NCBI GenBank assembly: GCA_007050895.1
Contig: SMYP01000120.1
Span: forward strand, 1 to 35,474
DNA from: Candidatus Bathyarchaeota archaeon
GTDB lineage: Archaea > Thermoproteota > Bathyarchaeia > Bathyarchaeales > UBA233
DNA: 35,474 nucleotides
Direction of reading: 5' to 3'
Position 1 is the first letter of the stretch, and every line of letters starts with the position of its first letter. This document shows positions 23,156 through 31,205 of this stretch, one piece after another. Under the pieces are notes generated by a model. It was not told where the DNA came from, searched no databases, and worked only from the letters and a program-made list of their open reading frames with translations. Position numbers and translations under genes: made by a program.

Positions 23156-25192
23156 ATGGCTCGAGAATTATCTACAGTAGACCCTCAGGAACGCTTCCTA
23201 GAATTCTTCAAAAAAGAAAAGTACCGTCAGAAAATCTCTCAGATGGCTATAACCGGCAGAGAATCAATAACCGTGGATTTCGAGGAAATTTTCGGATTTG
23301 ATCAAAGACTCGCAGAGAAACTGATGGAGAAACCAGAAAACTTTCTGCAACATGCAGGCAACGCAGCTTATGCCCAACTTGGGATCGAAGACGCAGAATA
23401 CGCGGGAAAAATTGAGAAAATAACCATTAGAATTGTAAATCTATTGGGTAAGGAGCAACTGCGAAAACTCGGATCAAAGCAAATGGGAAAACTAGTTATG
23501 GTGGAAGGCATCGTCGTCCGTGCCACCCCAGTTCGCCCGATGGTTATGAACGCTGCATTCAGATGCAAAAGATGTGGAACTGTAAGCCATATAGAACAAG
23601 CGGGGCAATTTTTAAAGGCACCACCTGTCTGCCCAAGTCCTGATTGCGGAAGAGATGGTCCGTTTGAATTCGTTCAAGATGAATCCACTTTCATAGATTC
23701 ACAAGACCTGCGCCTTCAAGAAAGACCTGAAGACCTACCGCCTGGTCAGCTTCCCCGCACCTTGAATGTGAAGCTAGTTGGAAGCGAAATAGTTGACGTT
23801 GCTAGACCTGGTGACCACGTTTCAATAGTTGGAATAGTTCAGGCTTTTGCGCCGTCACGTCCTGGAATCGGGAAACTGCGCATTTTCATTTTGCATTTAG
23901 ATGCCAATTCAATAGAAGTTTTGGGCAAAGAACCAGAGACAAGACCTCCCTCGCCAGAAGAAGAAGAGAGAATTTTGGCGCTAGCAAAAGACCCGAAAGT
24001 TCATAAGAAAATAATGAATTCAATTGCACCATCAATCTATGGCTATGAGCACATAAAGGAAGCCATAATGTATCTCCTTTTTGGCGGCGTTTCAAAAAAC
24101 CTCCCAGACATAACTGTGAGAGGAGAAATGAACGCGCTATTAATCGGCGATCCAGGTACAGCAAAATCGCAGCTCCTACAGTATGTGGCGAAGATAGCAC
24201 CGCGTGGCTTGTATACCTCAGGACGTGGAACAACCGCCGCTGGTTTGACCGCAGCGGTAATACGAGAGAAAGGAGGCAGTATGAGCCTCGAAGCAGGCGC
24301 ATTAGTTCTAGCCGACAAAGGAATAGCTTGTATTGACGAAATGGATAAAATGCGCCCTGAAGATCGAGTCGCAATACACGAAGCTATGGAGCAGCACACA
24401 GTTTCTGTTGCAAAAGGCGGCATTGTCGCCACTTTAAATGCGCGAACCGCGCTGCTCGCAGCAGCCAACCCAGCTTTAGGTCGATATGAACCTCACCGAA
24501 CGGTAGCTGAGAACATATCTCTGCCAGTCACAATTTTATCTCGTTTCGACTTGATTTTCGTATTGAGAGATGTCCCGAACAGAGAAGCTGATGCAAAAAT
24601 GTCAGAGCACATCCTTGAAATTCACAGGCGAGGATCAAGCCCTGTAGAAGCACAAGTAGAAACAGACCTGATGCGAAAATACATAAGCCACGCAAAAGCA
24701 ATCAAACCAGTTCTGGGCAAAGAAGCTTTGAAACGTCTCAGTGAGTTCTATCTAGCGATGCGATCAGCGAGCGAAGCAGAAGGATCTCCAGTTGCGATAA
24801 CTGCACGTCAACTTGAGTCGCTCGTTCGCATTGCTGAGGCAAGAGCGCGCGTAGCCCTGAAAAAAGAAGTTTCAGCCGATGACGCAGAATCAGCTATAGC
24901 TATTATGAAGAAATCCTTGGGAGAGGTTGGAATAGACTTATCCTCGTACAAAATGGACATTGACCTAATTATGACAGGAAGACCTAAGAGCGTTAGAGAC
25001 AAAATGCAGATAGTTCTTTCAGTGCTGATTGAAATGGAGAAAGAAACGGGTATGGTTGAAAAAACAGCGCTCGTAAACGAATTAGAATCAAAACATAAAA
25101 TCCCAAGAGCAGAAACTGAACGCATTGTCTGGCAGTTGTTACGTGAAGGCACGATTTATGAGCACCGAGAAGGATACTTGAAGAAAACATAA
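23156..25192 (+). CDS. mcm: replicative DNA helicase MCM
   Basis: This is the hexameric 3'-5' helicase that unwinds the fork. The N-terminal domain contains a zinc motif with Cys137, Cys140, Cys159 and Cys164, and an OB-fold beta hairpin. The AAA+ core has Walker A GDPGTAKS (331-338), Walker B CIDEMDKM (392-399) and the arginine finger SRFD (462-465). The C terminus (about 600-678) is a winged helix with the LVNELESKHKIPRAETERIV segment. The 678 residues are typical for an intein-free archaeal MCM. It is the second gene of the gins23-mcm operon and is convergent with the PAC2 gene. Confidence 0.97.
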   Translation: MARELSTVDPQERFLEFFKKEKYRQKISQMAITGRESITVDFEEIFGFDQRLAEKLMEKPENFLQHAGNAAYAQLGIEDAEYAGKIEKITIRIVNLLGKEQLRKLGSKQMGKLVMVEGIVVRATPVRPMVMNAAFRCKRCGTVSHIEQAGQFLKAPPVCPSPDCGRDGPFEFVQDESTFIDSQDLRLQERPEDLPPGQLPRTLNVKLVGSEIVDVARPGDHVSIVGIVQAFAPSRPGIGKLRIFILHLDANSIEVLGKEPETRPPSPEEEERILALAKDPKVHKKIMNSIAPSIYGYEHIKEAIMYLLFGGVSKNLPDITVRGEMNALLIGDPGTAKSQLLQYVAKIAPRGLYTSGRGTTAAGLTAAVIREKGGSMSLEAGALVLADKGIACIDEMDKMRPEDRVAIHEAMEQHTVSVAKGGIVATLNARTALLAAANPALGRYEPHRTVAENISLPVTILSRFDLIFVLRDVPNREADAKMSEHILEIHRRGSSPVEAQVETDLMRKYISHAKAIKPVLGKEALKRLSEFYLAMRSASEAEGSPVAITARQLESLVRIAEARARVALKKEVSADDAESAIAIMKKSLGEVGIDLSSYKMDIDLIMTGRPKSVRDKMQIVLSVLIEMEKETGMVEKTALVNELESKHKIPRAETERIVWQLLREGTIYEHREGYLKKT

Positions 25193-25243
25193 GATGCGAA
25201 TTGTTGTTTTAGGAAGCCAGTGTATTTAAGCGGCGACCTCAGC

Positions 25244-26017
25244 TTATGAGATGTAGGTTACTTTCTTGTCTTCTTCTTTGCGTGTTTCCTCAGCCTGCAA
25301 AGTTCTTTTTTCTTCAATTTCCTGCAAACGTGTTACCATTGTTTCGGCTTTAGCAATCTCTTCGTTCAGACCGGTCAAATCCGCATCGAAATTAAATGTA
25401 GCCTTTAAAACTTCTAAAACGCTTCTTGCAGCTAAAGGATCAGGCAAATAACCACGTGTTTCTCCTAAAAGACAAAGTGCCTTGATTTTTCTGAAACGAG
25501 CCAATCCAAGTATCAGTCCTGCAGTGCCGACGATGGGACTTCCAGAGCTACTCAAAGTTGCCCCTGCGCCTAAGGATTTGTCCAAAAGTTCTTGATCAGT
25601 GGCTGCTACGAAAACGTTGGGTTTGTCCTTTGTTTCCATTCGGTAGCCACCAATCGTTACGATTGTTTTCACATCATGTTTTTGTGAAAAGTCAAGCATC
25701 CGATCGGCAATTTCATATTGTCCTTCAATAGTTTGTGATTGACTGTCGCCGGTGAAGAGGATTAAATCATGTGGTCCGTTTTCGTTTTTCCAGAAATAGA
25801 ATGCTCCTCGCAACAGACGAACATTCCCTTTTTTATTCACCAATACAAAATAGGGAAAATGAGGAGAGTACAGATGAGCGAACTTTTTGGCATTTAACTT
25901 TTTGATTAAATAACGTATTGCGATTTTTCCGACAAGACCCAAGCCGGGAAGCCCTTCTACTAGAATAGGATTGTTGGGTTCAACTTTTACGAGCTCCTTG
26001 ATGTATGTATCTTTCAC
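25244..26017 (-). CDS. PAC2-family proteasome assembly chaperone-like protein
   Basis: This 257-residue protein starts KELVKVEPNNPILVEGLPGLGLVGKIA, the PAC2 hallmark. It continues with LVNKKGNVRLLRGAFYFWKN, ILFTGDSQSQT and TIGGYRMET, the GSPIVGTAGLILGLA turn and a charged coiled-coil tail (about 218-250). Archaeal relatives (PbaA/PbaB) bind proteasome alpha subunits or act as ATP-independent chaperones. The C terminus KKVTYIS does not show an exact HbYX proteasome-docking motif. The GTG start (26017) overlaps the Nop10 stop, so it is the last gene of the eL42-eS27-aIF2alpha-nop10-PAC2 operon. Confidence 0.88.
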   Translation of the reverse strand: MKDTYIKELVKVEPNNPILVEGLPGLGLVGKIAIRYLIKKLNAKKFAHLYSPHFPYFVLVNKKGNVRLLRGAFYFWKNENGPHDLILFTGDSQSQTIEGQYEIADRMLDFSQKHDVKTIVTIGGYRMETKDKPNVFVAATDQELLDKSLGAGATLSSSGSPIVGTAGLILGLARFRKIKALCLLGETRGYLPDPLAARSVLEVLKATFNFDADLTGLNEEIAKAETMVTRLQEIEEKRTLQAEETRKEEDKKVTYIS

Positions 26018-26184
26018 TCTGTCGCAGTCTCCTTTTTCATAGCCATCCTGTATTTTAGATATTTATCGTCAGGCGAAAATTTTGCTGGATGAGGTATTCG
26101 AACGTTTCCAGCGCAGTATGGGCACCCATTCGTTTTTAAGGTGTATTTGCCACATTTCTCACATTTCCTTAAAAGCCAACCCAC
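26014..26184 (-). CDS. nop10: H/ACA RNP protein Nop10
   Basis: This 56-residue protein begins MGWLLRKCEKCGKYTLKTNG from a GTG start. Cys pairs KCEKC and GCPYC bind zinc. The linker NVRIPHPAKFSPDDKYLKYR is the conserved helix-forming segment that binds the Cbf5 pseudouridine synthase in the H/ACA guide-RNA complex. The start shares its last base with the aIF2-alpha stop (TAGTG overlap) and its stop overlaps the PAC2 GTG, so three genes are translationally coupled. Confidence 0.93.
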   Translation of the reverse strand: MGWLLRKCEKCGKYTLKTNGCPYCAGNVRIPHPAKFSPDDKYLKYRMAMKKETATE

Positions 26185-26972
26185 TATTTCTCCCTTCTAA
26201 AGGTACCCTGACCGCCAGCTTTGACGATGTTGGACACCACACCTTGGGAGACCTTCTGCAGAATTTCCTCTGCCCGCTTGTAGTTTTCCGCGGATACTTC
26301 TATACTGTATTTTGGAGCAGCGATAACATGAAACCGCACGTCTGCATCCTTTGTCTTATCTGTTTTTTTGGCTTTAAGGAAAGAGTCTTGGATTACTTTA
26401 ACTCCGTTAGGTGTCATGCAACGGATTTCAAGAACACCTTTAACCCTGACCATCTTCACTCGGATTCGCTCTTCTGCTACTTCAAAGAAGGCTTTTGCGA
26501 GGTTTTCGGGAACACCAATCGTAGTTAAAACTTCGGGGCCTTCCTTGGCCACTTTTTCAAAGCCTTCGTATAAGCCGTAATTTTCTTCTACTAGCAAACC
26601 CGCTTTCTGATAGACTTCATCAGGGGATGAATCGACTTTTTCTGCAACTCCCCGAAGGAGAGCGTCGGCTTTTCTGTCTTGTTTCCATTGGCGTATTTTT
26701 TCGATTCTTGCCCTTTTGGTAACGCGTCTCAAGGATAAGTCTATGTGACCTTTCTCTGTGTCTACACGTATGACTTTCAATACTGCTTTTTGTCCTTCGC
26801 GTACGAAATCGCGGATATTTCTTATCCAGCTGCTGCTGATTTCGGAGACGTGCAGCAGACCCTGTTTGCCATATTCATCGAGTTTCGCATATGCACCATA
26901 TGTGGCGACGGATTCAATTGTAGCGATTACTAAATCTCCAACTTCTGGCCATTCGGGCTTTCGTTCCGCCAT
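26184..26972 (-). CDS. translation initiation factor aIF2 alpha subunit
   Basis: This is the alpha subunit of the heterotrimeric factor that brings Met-tRNAi to the ribosome. Residues 9-85 form an S1 domain (WPEVGDLVIATIESVATYGA, LLHVSEISSSWIRNI with the conserved Ser loop, and VDTEKGHIDLSLRRV). A helical domain (about 90-170) and an alpha/beta domain with GTEV-like strand content follow (VKMVRVKGVLEIRCMTPNGV and FHVIAAPKYSIEV). The 262-residue length is normal. It lies 13 nt after eS27 in the conserved operon. Confidence 0.95.
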   Translation of the reverse strand: MAERKPEWPEVGDLVIATIESVATYGAYAKLDEYGKQGLLHVSEISSSWIRNIRDFVREGQKAVLKVIRVDTEKGHIDLSLRRVTKRARIEKIRQWKQDRKADALLRGVAEKVDSSPDEVYQKAGLLVEENYGLYEGFEKVAKEGPEVLTTIGVPENLAKAFFEVAEERIRVKMVRVKGVLEIRCMTPNGVKVIQDSFLKAKKTDKTKDADVRFHVIAAPKYSIEVSAENYKRAEEILQKVSQGVVSNIVKAGGQGTFRREK

Positions 26973-26985
26973 TTCTATGCTCGTC

Positions 26986-27183
26986 CTATTCGAAGGCGGT
27001 TAGAATTTCGCCTTTGATTTTAGCTCTTCCACCTGATGGTTCTGCAAGTGTTTCGTCGCAGACGTTGCAGATGACTTTGTTTACAGCGTTGCTGAAAAGG
27101 AGTTGTTCGTTTCCACATTTCAGACATTTGACGCGTAAGAACTTGCTTCTTGGTTTTGGTATGAGTTTATTCCATTCTGTCAT
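26986..27183 (-). CDS. ribosomal protein eS27
   Basis: This 65-residue protein has a zinc ribbon VKCLKCGNEQLLFSNAVNKV followed by ICNVCDETLAEPSGGRAKI, the eS27 signature. It has a basic N terminus (IPKPRSKFLRV) and lies in the standard archaeal order after eL42 and before aIF2-alpha. Confidence 0.93.
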   Translation of the reverse strand: MTEWNKLIPKPRSKFLRVKCLKCGNEQLLFSNAVNKVICNVCDETLAEPSGGRAKIKGEILTAFE

Positions 27184-27196
27184 ATTTTTCTAGCTC

Positions 27197-27472
27197 CTAT
27201 GTGAAAACTAGTTTTCGCAGGCGTATGCCGTCTTTATGATGCATGTAACTGCACACTTTGCATTTGAGCCTCAAGGTTTGTTTCTTGGTGGTTTTGGCGA
27301 ATTCATGCTGAAGAGGGTATTTTTGTCCACCGTAGCCTTTCTTCTCACGTTTATGGTGGCGTTCTCCTTTGGCCAAGGCTCTTCGCTTTCCCGCCTTGTA
27401 AAGGCTTACAGTATGAGTTTGATGAGCTTTGCATTTTGGACAGTAAGTCCGAATTTGTTTAGGAACATTCAC
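27197..27472 (-). CDS. ribosomal protein eL42 (L44e)
   Basis: Large-subunit protein near the E site. The family N terminus PKQIRTYCPKCKAHQTHTV appears after a GTG (27472), giving 91 residues, the usual size. The C-terminal zinc pair is KCKVCSYMHHK and the core is KGERHHKREKKGYGGQKYP. The frame stays open for another 23 codons to an ATG at 27541 (start MGKSGKSIRMRMFSLL). That extension lacks family similarity and contains a TATA-like sequence (AAAGTATAAG). I therefore prefer the GTG, but the ATG at 27508 is also possible. First gene of the translation operon. Confidence 0.9.
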   Translation of the reverse strand: MNVPKQIRTYCPKCKAHQTHTVSLYKAGKRRALAKGERHHKREKKGYGGQKYPLQHEFAKTTKKQTLRLKCKVCSYMHHKDGIRLRKLVFT

Positions 27473-27685
27473 GTTGAGCACTATCCAGCTTTGCAATAGA
27501 GAAAACATACGCATTCTTATACTTTTTCCGCTTTTTCCCATTTACCCATCGCTGAAGACGGATTCTAGTGCAATTGAATTAAAATTTCGCTGAGTCGCTT
27601 TCTGCATTACTAGACCTCTCTCCCTCTTTAGTATACTATTACAATTAGACTCCAAATATGATGATTTGGCGAATTCTCAACTTAG

Positions 27686-27703
27686 AAAAAGCCTACAGGC
27701 TTT
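27686..27703 (-). terminator. intrinsic-type terminator at the end of guaA
   Basis: On the minus strand AAAGCC-TGTA-GGCTTT (positions 27703 to 27688) forms a six-base-pair hairpin. TTTTTC follows at once, and the first stem bases overlap the guaA TAA stop. This is the layout of a Rho-independent terminator; archaeal terminators need only the T-run. Confidence 0.5.
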
Positions 27704-29246
27704 ATTCCCATTCTATGGTTGCGGGTGGCTTGTGGGTTACATCGTATACTACATGAGTGACTTGTGGTATTTCGTTAGCTATTCGTGTGGAGATTCTCTC
27801 TAAGACCGGATAGGGGATTTGAGCGAATCTGGCGGTCATGGCTTCTCGGCTTTCTGTGGCTCTAACGGCAACAACGTAGCCGTAGGCTCTTGAATCTCCT
27901 TTGACGCCAGTAGCTTTGGTATCCGTCAAAACTGCAAAATATTGCCATAAGTTTTCTGTCAACCCGTTATTTTCGATTTCTTCTGTCACAATTTTATCTG
28001 CCATCTTTGCGATTCTGACTTTTTCTTCGCTTAACTCCCCTATTATTCTGACTGATAGTCCAGGTCCCGGGAATGGTTGTCTATTGACTATCACTTGGGG
28101 CAAACCGAGCAATTTTGCGACTTTTCTCACTTCATCCTTGTATAAGTCGCGTAAGGGTTCCAAGATTTTTTTGAACTTGATTTTTGCTGGTAACCCTGCA
28201 ACATTGTGGTGTGATTTTATTTTGTCCGAGTGTTTTCGGAAACCTGATTCGATTCTGTCTGGATAAATTGTGCCTTGGATCAAGTATTTAGCACCTGTTT
28301 TTGCGGCTATCTCTTCGAATACTCGTATGAATTCTTCTCCAATGATTTTACGTTTCTTTTCGGGATCAATTACACCCTTTAATTTCTTCATGAAACGTTC
28401 TTGCGAGTTTGCTTTCACAAAGTTGATTTCAAATTTCCGAAAAGTCTTTTCAATGGCTTCAGGTTCGCCTTCTCTCATGAACCCATGGTCAACGAAAACC
28501 GCTGTGAGCTTTTCTTTTAATGCTTTGGCTGCTAAAGCGGTTGCGACGCTTGAGTCTATGCCTCCGCTTAAGCCTATTATGGCTTTGTTTTCACCTGCTT
28601 CCGTTTTTATTTCTCTGACCATTTTTTCTATAATATCACCCATTTGCCAGTTGGCTTTGCACTCGCAAACCTTGAATATGAAGTTGCGAAGCATTTGCAG
28701 GCCGTTTTCTGTATGGATGACTTCTGGATGCCACTGTAAACCGTAGATGGGTTTCTTCTTATGTTTGAAAGCAGCAACTGGGCAACTTTTTGTATGGGCT
28801 AAAACTTCAAATCCAGGCGGAGGAGCGAAAATTGTGTCACCATGGCTCATCCAAACTTTTTCTCTTTCTCCTAAGCCTTCAAGGACCCCCACGGTTTTGT
28901 CAATTTCCACTTGAGCAATTCCATATTCTTTGCAGATTGCAGGTTCCACTTTTCCTTTGGCTATCTGCGCGATAAGCTGATGCCCATAACACAAGCCAAG
29001 AATCGGAAGGTTTAGCTCCAAAATGTGGGGATCAAGTGTAGGGGCGTTGTTTTCATAAACGCTTGCTGGTCCTCCTGACAAAATCAGACCTTTAACACTG
29101 AATTTTTTACTAAGGATTTTGATTTCGCGCAGGGTGATGTCGTGTGGCACGATTTCAGAGTAGACCCCCTCTTCCCTGATTCTTCTGCCTATTAGGTGGC
29201 AGTATTGTCCACCGAAATCCAGAACCAAAATAGTGTCATATTTCAT
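27702..29246 (-). CDS. guaA: GMP synthase, glutamine-hydrolysing, full-length two-domain form
   Basis: The enzyme aminates XMP to GMP. The N-terminal class I glutamine amidotransferase has Cys86 in GLCYGHQ and His173/Glu175 in QWHPEV. The ATP-pyrophosphatase domain has the PP-loop LSGGIDSS (226-233), and the C-terminal dimerisation domain ends THKPPATIEWE. Most archaea encode these as two separate genes (GuaAa/GuaAb); here they are fused as in bacteria. The ATG at 29246 gives the family N terminus MKYDTILVLDFGGQY. A GTG at 29264 would add six residues. It is monocistronic, divergent from the Lrp-like gene. Confidence 0.95.
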   Translation of the reverse strand: MKYDTILVLDFGGQYCHLIGRRIREEGVYSEIVPHDITLREIKILSKKFSVKGLILSGGPASVYENNAPTLDPHILELNLPILGLCYGHQLIAQIAKGKVEPAICKEYGIAQVEIDKTVGVLEGLGEREKVWMSHGDTIFAPPPGFEVLAHTKSCPVAAFKHKKKPIYGLQWHPEVIHTENGLQMLRNFIFKVCECKANWQMGDIIEKMVREIKTEAGENKAIIGLSGGIDSSVATALAAKALKEKLTAVFVDHGFMREGEPEAIEKTFRKFEINFVKANSQERFMKKLKGVIDPEKKRKIIGEEFIRVFEEIAAKTGAKYLIQGTIYPDRIESGFRKHSDKIKSHHNVAGLPAKIKFKKILEPLRDLYKDEVRKVAKLLGLPQVIVNRQPFPGPGLSVRIIGELSEEKVRIAKMADKIVTEEIENNGLTENLWQYFAVLTDTKATGVKGDSRAYGYVVAVRATESREAMTARFAQIPYPVLERISTRIANEIPQVTHVVYDVTHKPPATIEWE

Positions 29247-29385
29247 TGTAATTTTCCAGCACACTCAGGTACTTTGGGGTTTGCTCTGATAATTTAAGAT
29301 TACTATCTTTTTGCTGTATATTTTGAGCATATCTCTTTTGCTATAGGAGTCTAAGGCTTTCCTTTTTCATAGGTTCTGACTAAAC

Positions 29386-29394
29386 TTATATAAA
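29386..29394 (+). promoter_or_regulatory. TATA box of Lrp-family gene
   Basis: TTATATAAA precedes an inverted repeat AAACAT (29392-29397) ... ATGTTT (29418-29423) that would cover the transcription start near 29413. The SD AAGAGG at 29456-29461 serves the ATG at 29470. The other half of this gap (29265-29340) carries the guaA promoter (TCTTAAATTA-like on the minus strand). Confidence 0.5.
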
Positions 29395-29469
29395 CATAAT
29401 AGGTTGATTATTAGAAATATGTTTCGAAAAGGTTTGTTCAATTGGAAGAACGTGTAAGAGGCAACATTT

Positions 29470-29913
29470 ATGGAGTTAAATGAAACTGATAAAAAAATCT
29501 TGAAGAACCTCTTGGAGGATGCTCGGTTTTCAAGTAGGCAAATAGCTAAAAACGTGAGTGTTTCTGTTGGAACCGTGCTTTCACGAATCAAGAAAATGGA
29601 AGATGCTGGTCTAATTAAAGGTTACTCGGTGATTTTAGATCACGAAAAGCTAGGGTATGAGCTTACCGTTGTAACGGAAATAACGGTCTCAAAGGGCAGA
29701 CTTGTGGAAATGGAACAAGAAATAGCTAGGATGCCTGGTGTATGCGGCGTTTATGACGTAACAGGTTTAACAGACGCTGTTATAATTGGAAAATTTAAGA
29801 GCCGCGAAGACCTTGGTAAGTTTACAAAACAAATGCTTGCTTTGCCTTACATTGAAAGAACAAACACGCACGTCGTATTGACAACAGTGAAAGAGAACTT
29901 CCGACTACTCTAG
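29470..29913 (+). CDS. Lrp/AsnC-family transcriptional regulator
   Basis: This 147-residue protein starts LNETDKKILKNLLEDARFSS, the N-terminal winged HTH of Lrp/AsnC (recognition helix about 33-45, VSVGTVLSRIKKME). The RAM ligand-binding domain follows (about 65-140, YELTVVTEITVSKGRLVEME and GVYDVTGLTDAVIIG). Such proteins sense amino acids and form octamers. Ligand and targets are not predictable. It is divergent from guaA with a 223-nt gap and may control itself through the inverted repeat at its promoter. Confidence 0.92.
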   Translation: MELNETDKKILKNLLEDARFSSRQIAKNVSVSVGTVLSRIKKMEDAGLIKGYSVILDHEKLGYELTVVTEITVSKGRLVEMEQEIARMPGVCGVYDVTGLTDAVIIGKFKSREDLGKFTKQMLALPYIERTNTHVVLTTVKENFRLL

Positions 29914-30094
29914 TAAAATCGGCAATTTTCAATTATTCTTATTCTCTTTTGTAGTTGAAACTGAGCCAAACATGTACTTTAGCTTATTTGCTAGCGATAA
30001 ACCTGTATTAGAAAAACTTGTTGCTGAGACGCCCTTTATATTAATCTCTTTTGAATATTCCATTGGATGTGGCTTTCTTAATTATAAGGAAAAA

Positions 30095-30103
30095 TTTTTA
30101 AAC
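30095..30103 (+). promoter_or_regulatory. TATA box of first secreted paralogue gene
   Basis: TTTTTAAAC about 55 nt before the ATG at 30155, with SD GGAGA at 30141-30145. The rest of the 241-nt gap (29914-30154) is A/T-rich and shows no ORF or hairpin of note. Confidence 0.45.
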
Positions 30104-30154
30104 TTATCGAATTCAAATAATATACTTCAGGCAATTATAGGAGATTAAAAGAGA

Positions 30155-30955
30155 ATGAAAAAAAGTTTTGCGGCTTTCTGTATGTTAACGTTGTGCAGTC
30201 TGTTGATTATGAACGTAGGAATAGCTATGGCGGCGGAACCTGGTTATGAAAGAATTAGCTATGCAACTCAGGTAGTTCCAACTGTTGATGGAGCTTGGAC
30301 GTCTCCGGATGAATGGACAGATGGTGACATTACCATTTTAAGTGAAGATGTTGAGTTCAGAAGCACTTGGGAATTTGCTGATGCTGTTATGACGAGATTT
30401 CTTGTCGAATTTTTCAGTGATAATACTACTGATGTCGGAGACTATTGGCAAATGTGCATTGACGGTGACCAGAGTGGCGGCACTGCTCCTCAAACTGGAG
30501 ACTTCAGGATAGACATTGTCGGACACGAAACCCTAACAGTCTATGAAGGAGATGGAGAAGGCTGGACGGAGATTACTCCTGACCCAGCTGATATACAATG
30601 GAATAACTCGATAAGTGATTCACCGACCAATAGCACGCCACACTGGATTTTGGAACTCATGATTTCCAAGAATGCAGGGGTTGTCCAAATGGGCATCTTA
30701 TGGAACTTTAGATTAGCAGTGTACGACGAATCCAGCACAGCAGGAGTTCTAGCGTGGCCACCCACTGCCCAAGACGTTCCAGATGGTTATGGTGTTGAGA
30801 ATTATTCATCAGAAGCTATCCCTGAGGGTTTTGGCATCGCAGTTATAGTTCTACTGTCGTCTGCTGCGGTTGTTGTTGGTTTCTATTTGCGCAAGCGGTC
30901 AAGAACGGAAAATTATTATTCAACAAAAACAGGAAATATGGGTTTTACACCATAG
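30155..30955 (+). CDS. secreted protein with CBM9/DOMON-like domain and PEF-CTERM-like tail
   Basis: This 266-residue protein has a signal peptide (hydrophobic about 7-26, cleavage near AMAAEP). The beta-sandwich region begins TVDGAWTSPDEWTDGD, similar to the VDGxxxExxW start of carbohydrate-binding family 9/DOMON-like domains. It also has IDGDQSGGTAPQTGDFRIDI and TVYEGDGEGW. The tail is a flexible linker, then IPEGFGIAVIVLLSSAAV, a helix and FYLRKRSR. The IPE-helix-basic pattern resembles archaeosortase PEF-CTERM signals, but about 20 residues follow the basic cluster, more than usual. It is a close paralogue of the next gene and each has its own promoter, so this is a tandem duplication. 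Confidence 0.75.
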   Translation: MKKSFAAFCMLTLCSLLIMNVGIAMAAEPGYERISYATQVVPTVDGAWTSPDEWTDGDITILSEDVEFRSTWEFADAVMTRFLVEFFSDNTTDVGDYWQMCIDGDQSGGTAPQTGDFRIDIVGHETLTVYEGDGEGWTEITPDPADIQWNNSISDSPTNSTPHWILELMISKNAGVVQMGILWNFRLAVYDESSTAGVLAWPPTAQDVPDGYGVENYSSEAIPEGFGIAVIVLLSSAAVVVGFYLRKRSRTENYYSTKTGNMGFTP

Positions 30956-31148
30956 CAAAAACAAGATTTCCACTCAACCCTCCTTTTTCTTGTAAACCTC
31001 AACTAAATCTTGCTAGCAACTTAGCAGAATATTTATTTTTTCTTCTCTTGCTTTCATAGAATAACTTGCGACCTAAGTTTAATGTAAATATTATACGCGC
31101 TTTCTAAACTGTGCAATTAATCTTCACCTTTCATATTCATGAAAAAGC

Positions 31149-31156
31149 TTTTAAGG
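31149..31156 (+). promoter_or_regulatory. TATA-like box of second secreted paralogue gene
   Basis: TTTTAAGG about 50 nt upstream of the GTG at 31206, with SD AGGAG at 31192-31196. The remainder of the 250-nt gap 30956-31205 shows no gene. Confidence 0.4.
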
Positions 31157-31205
31157 TTGCTGAATTGACTAGTTCTACATCATATAAATTTAGGAGAAAA
31201 CCAAA

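Noticed and set aside
23886..24468. long minus-strand ORFs (162 and 141 codons) opposite mcm
   Set aside because: Antisense reading of conserved MCM AAA+ sequence; no SD and no independent family.
26082..26528. 148-codon plus-strand ORF opposite aIF2-alpha and nop10
   Set aside because: Antisense to two firmly identified genes; the Cys content is a by-product of frame, not a zinc protein.
28270..28746. 158-codon plus-strand ORF opposite guaA
   Set aside because: Complement of the ATP-pyrophosphatase domain of guaA; low-complexity Ser/Phe-rich product.
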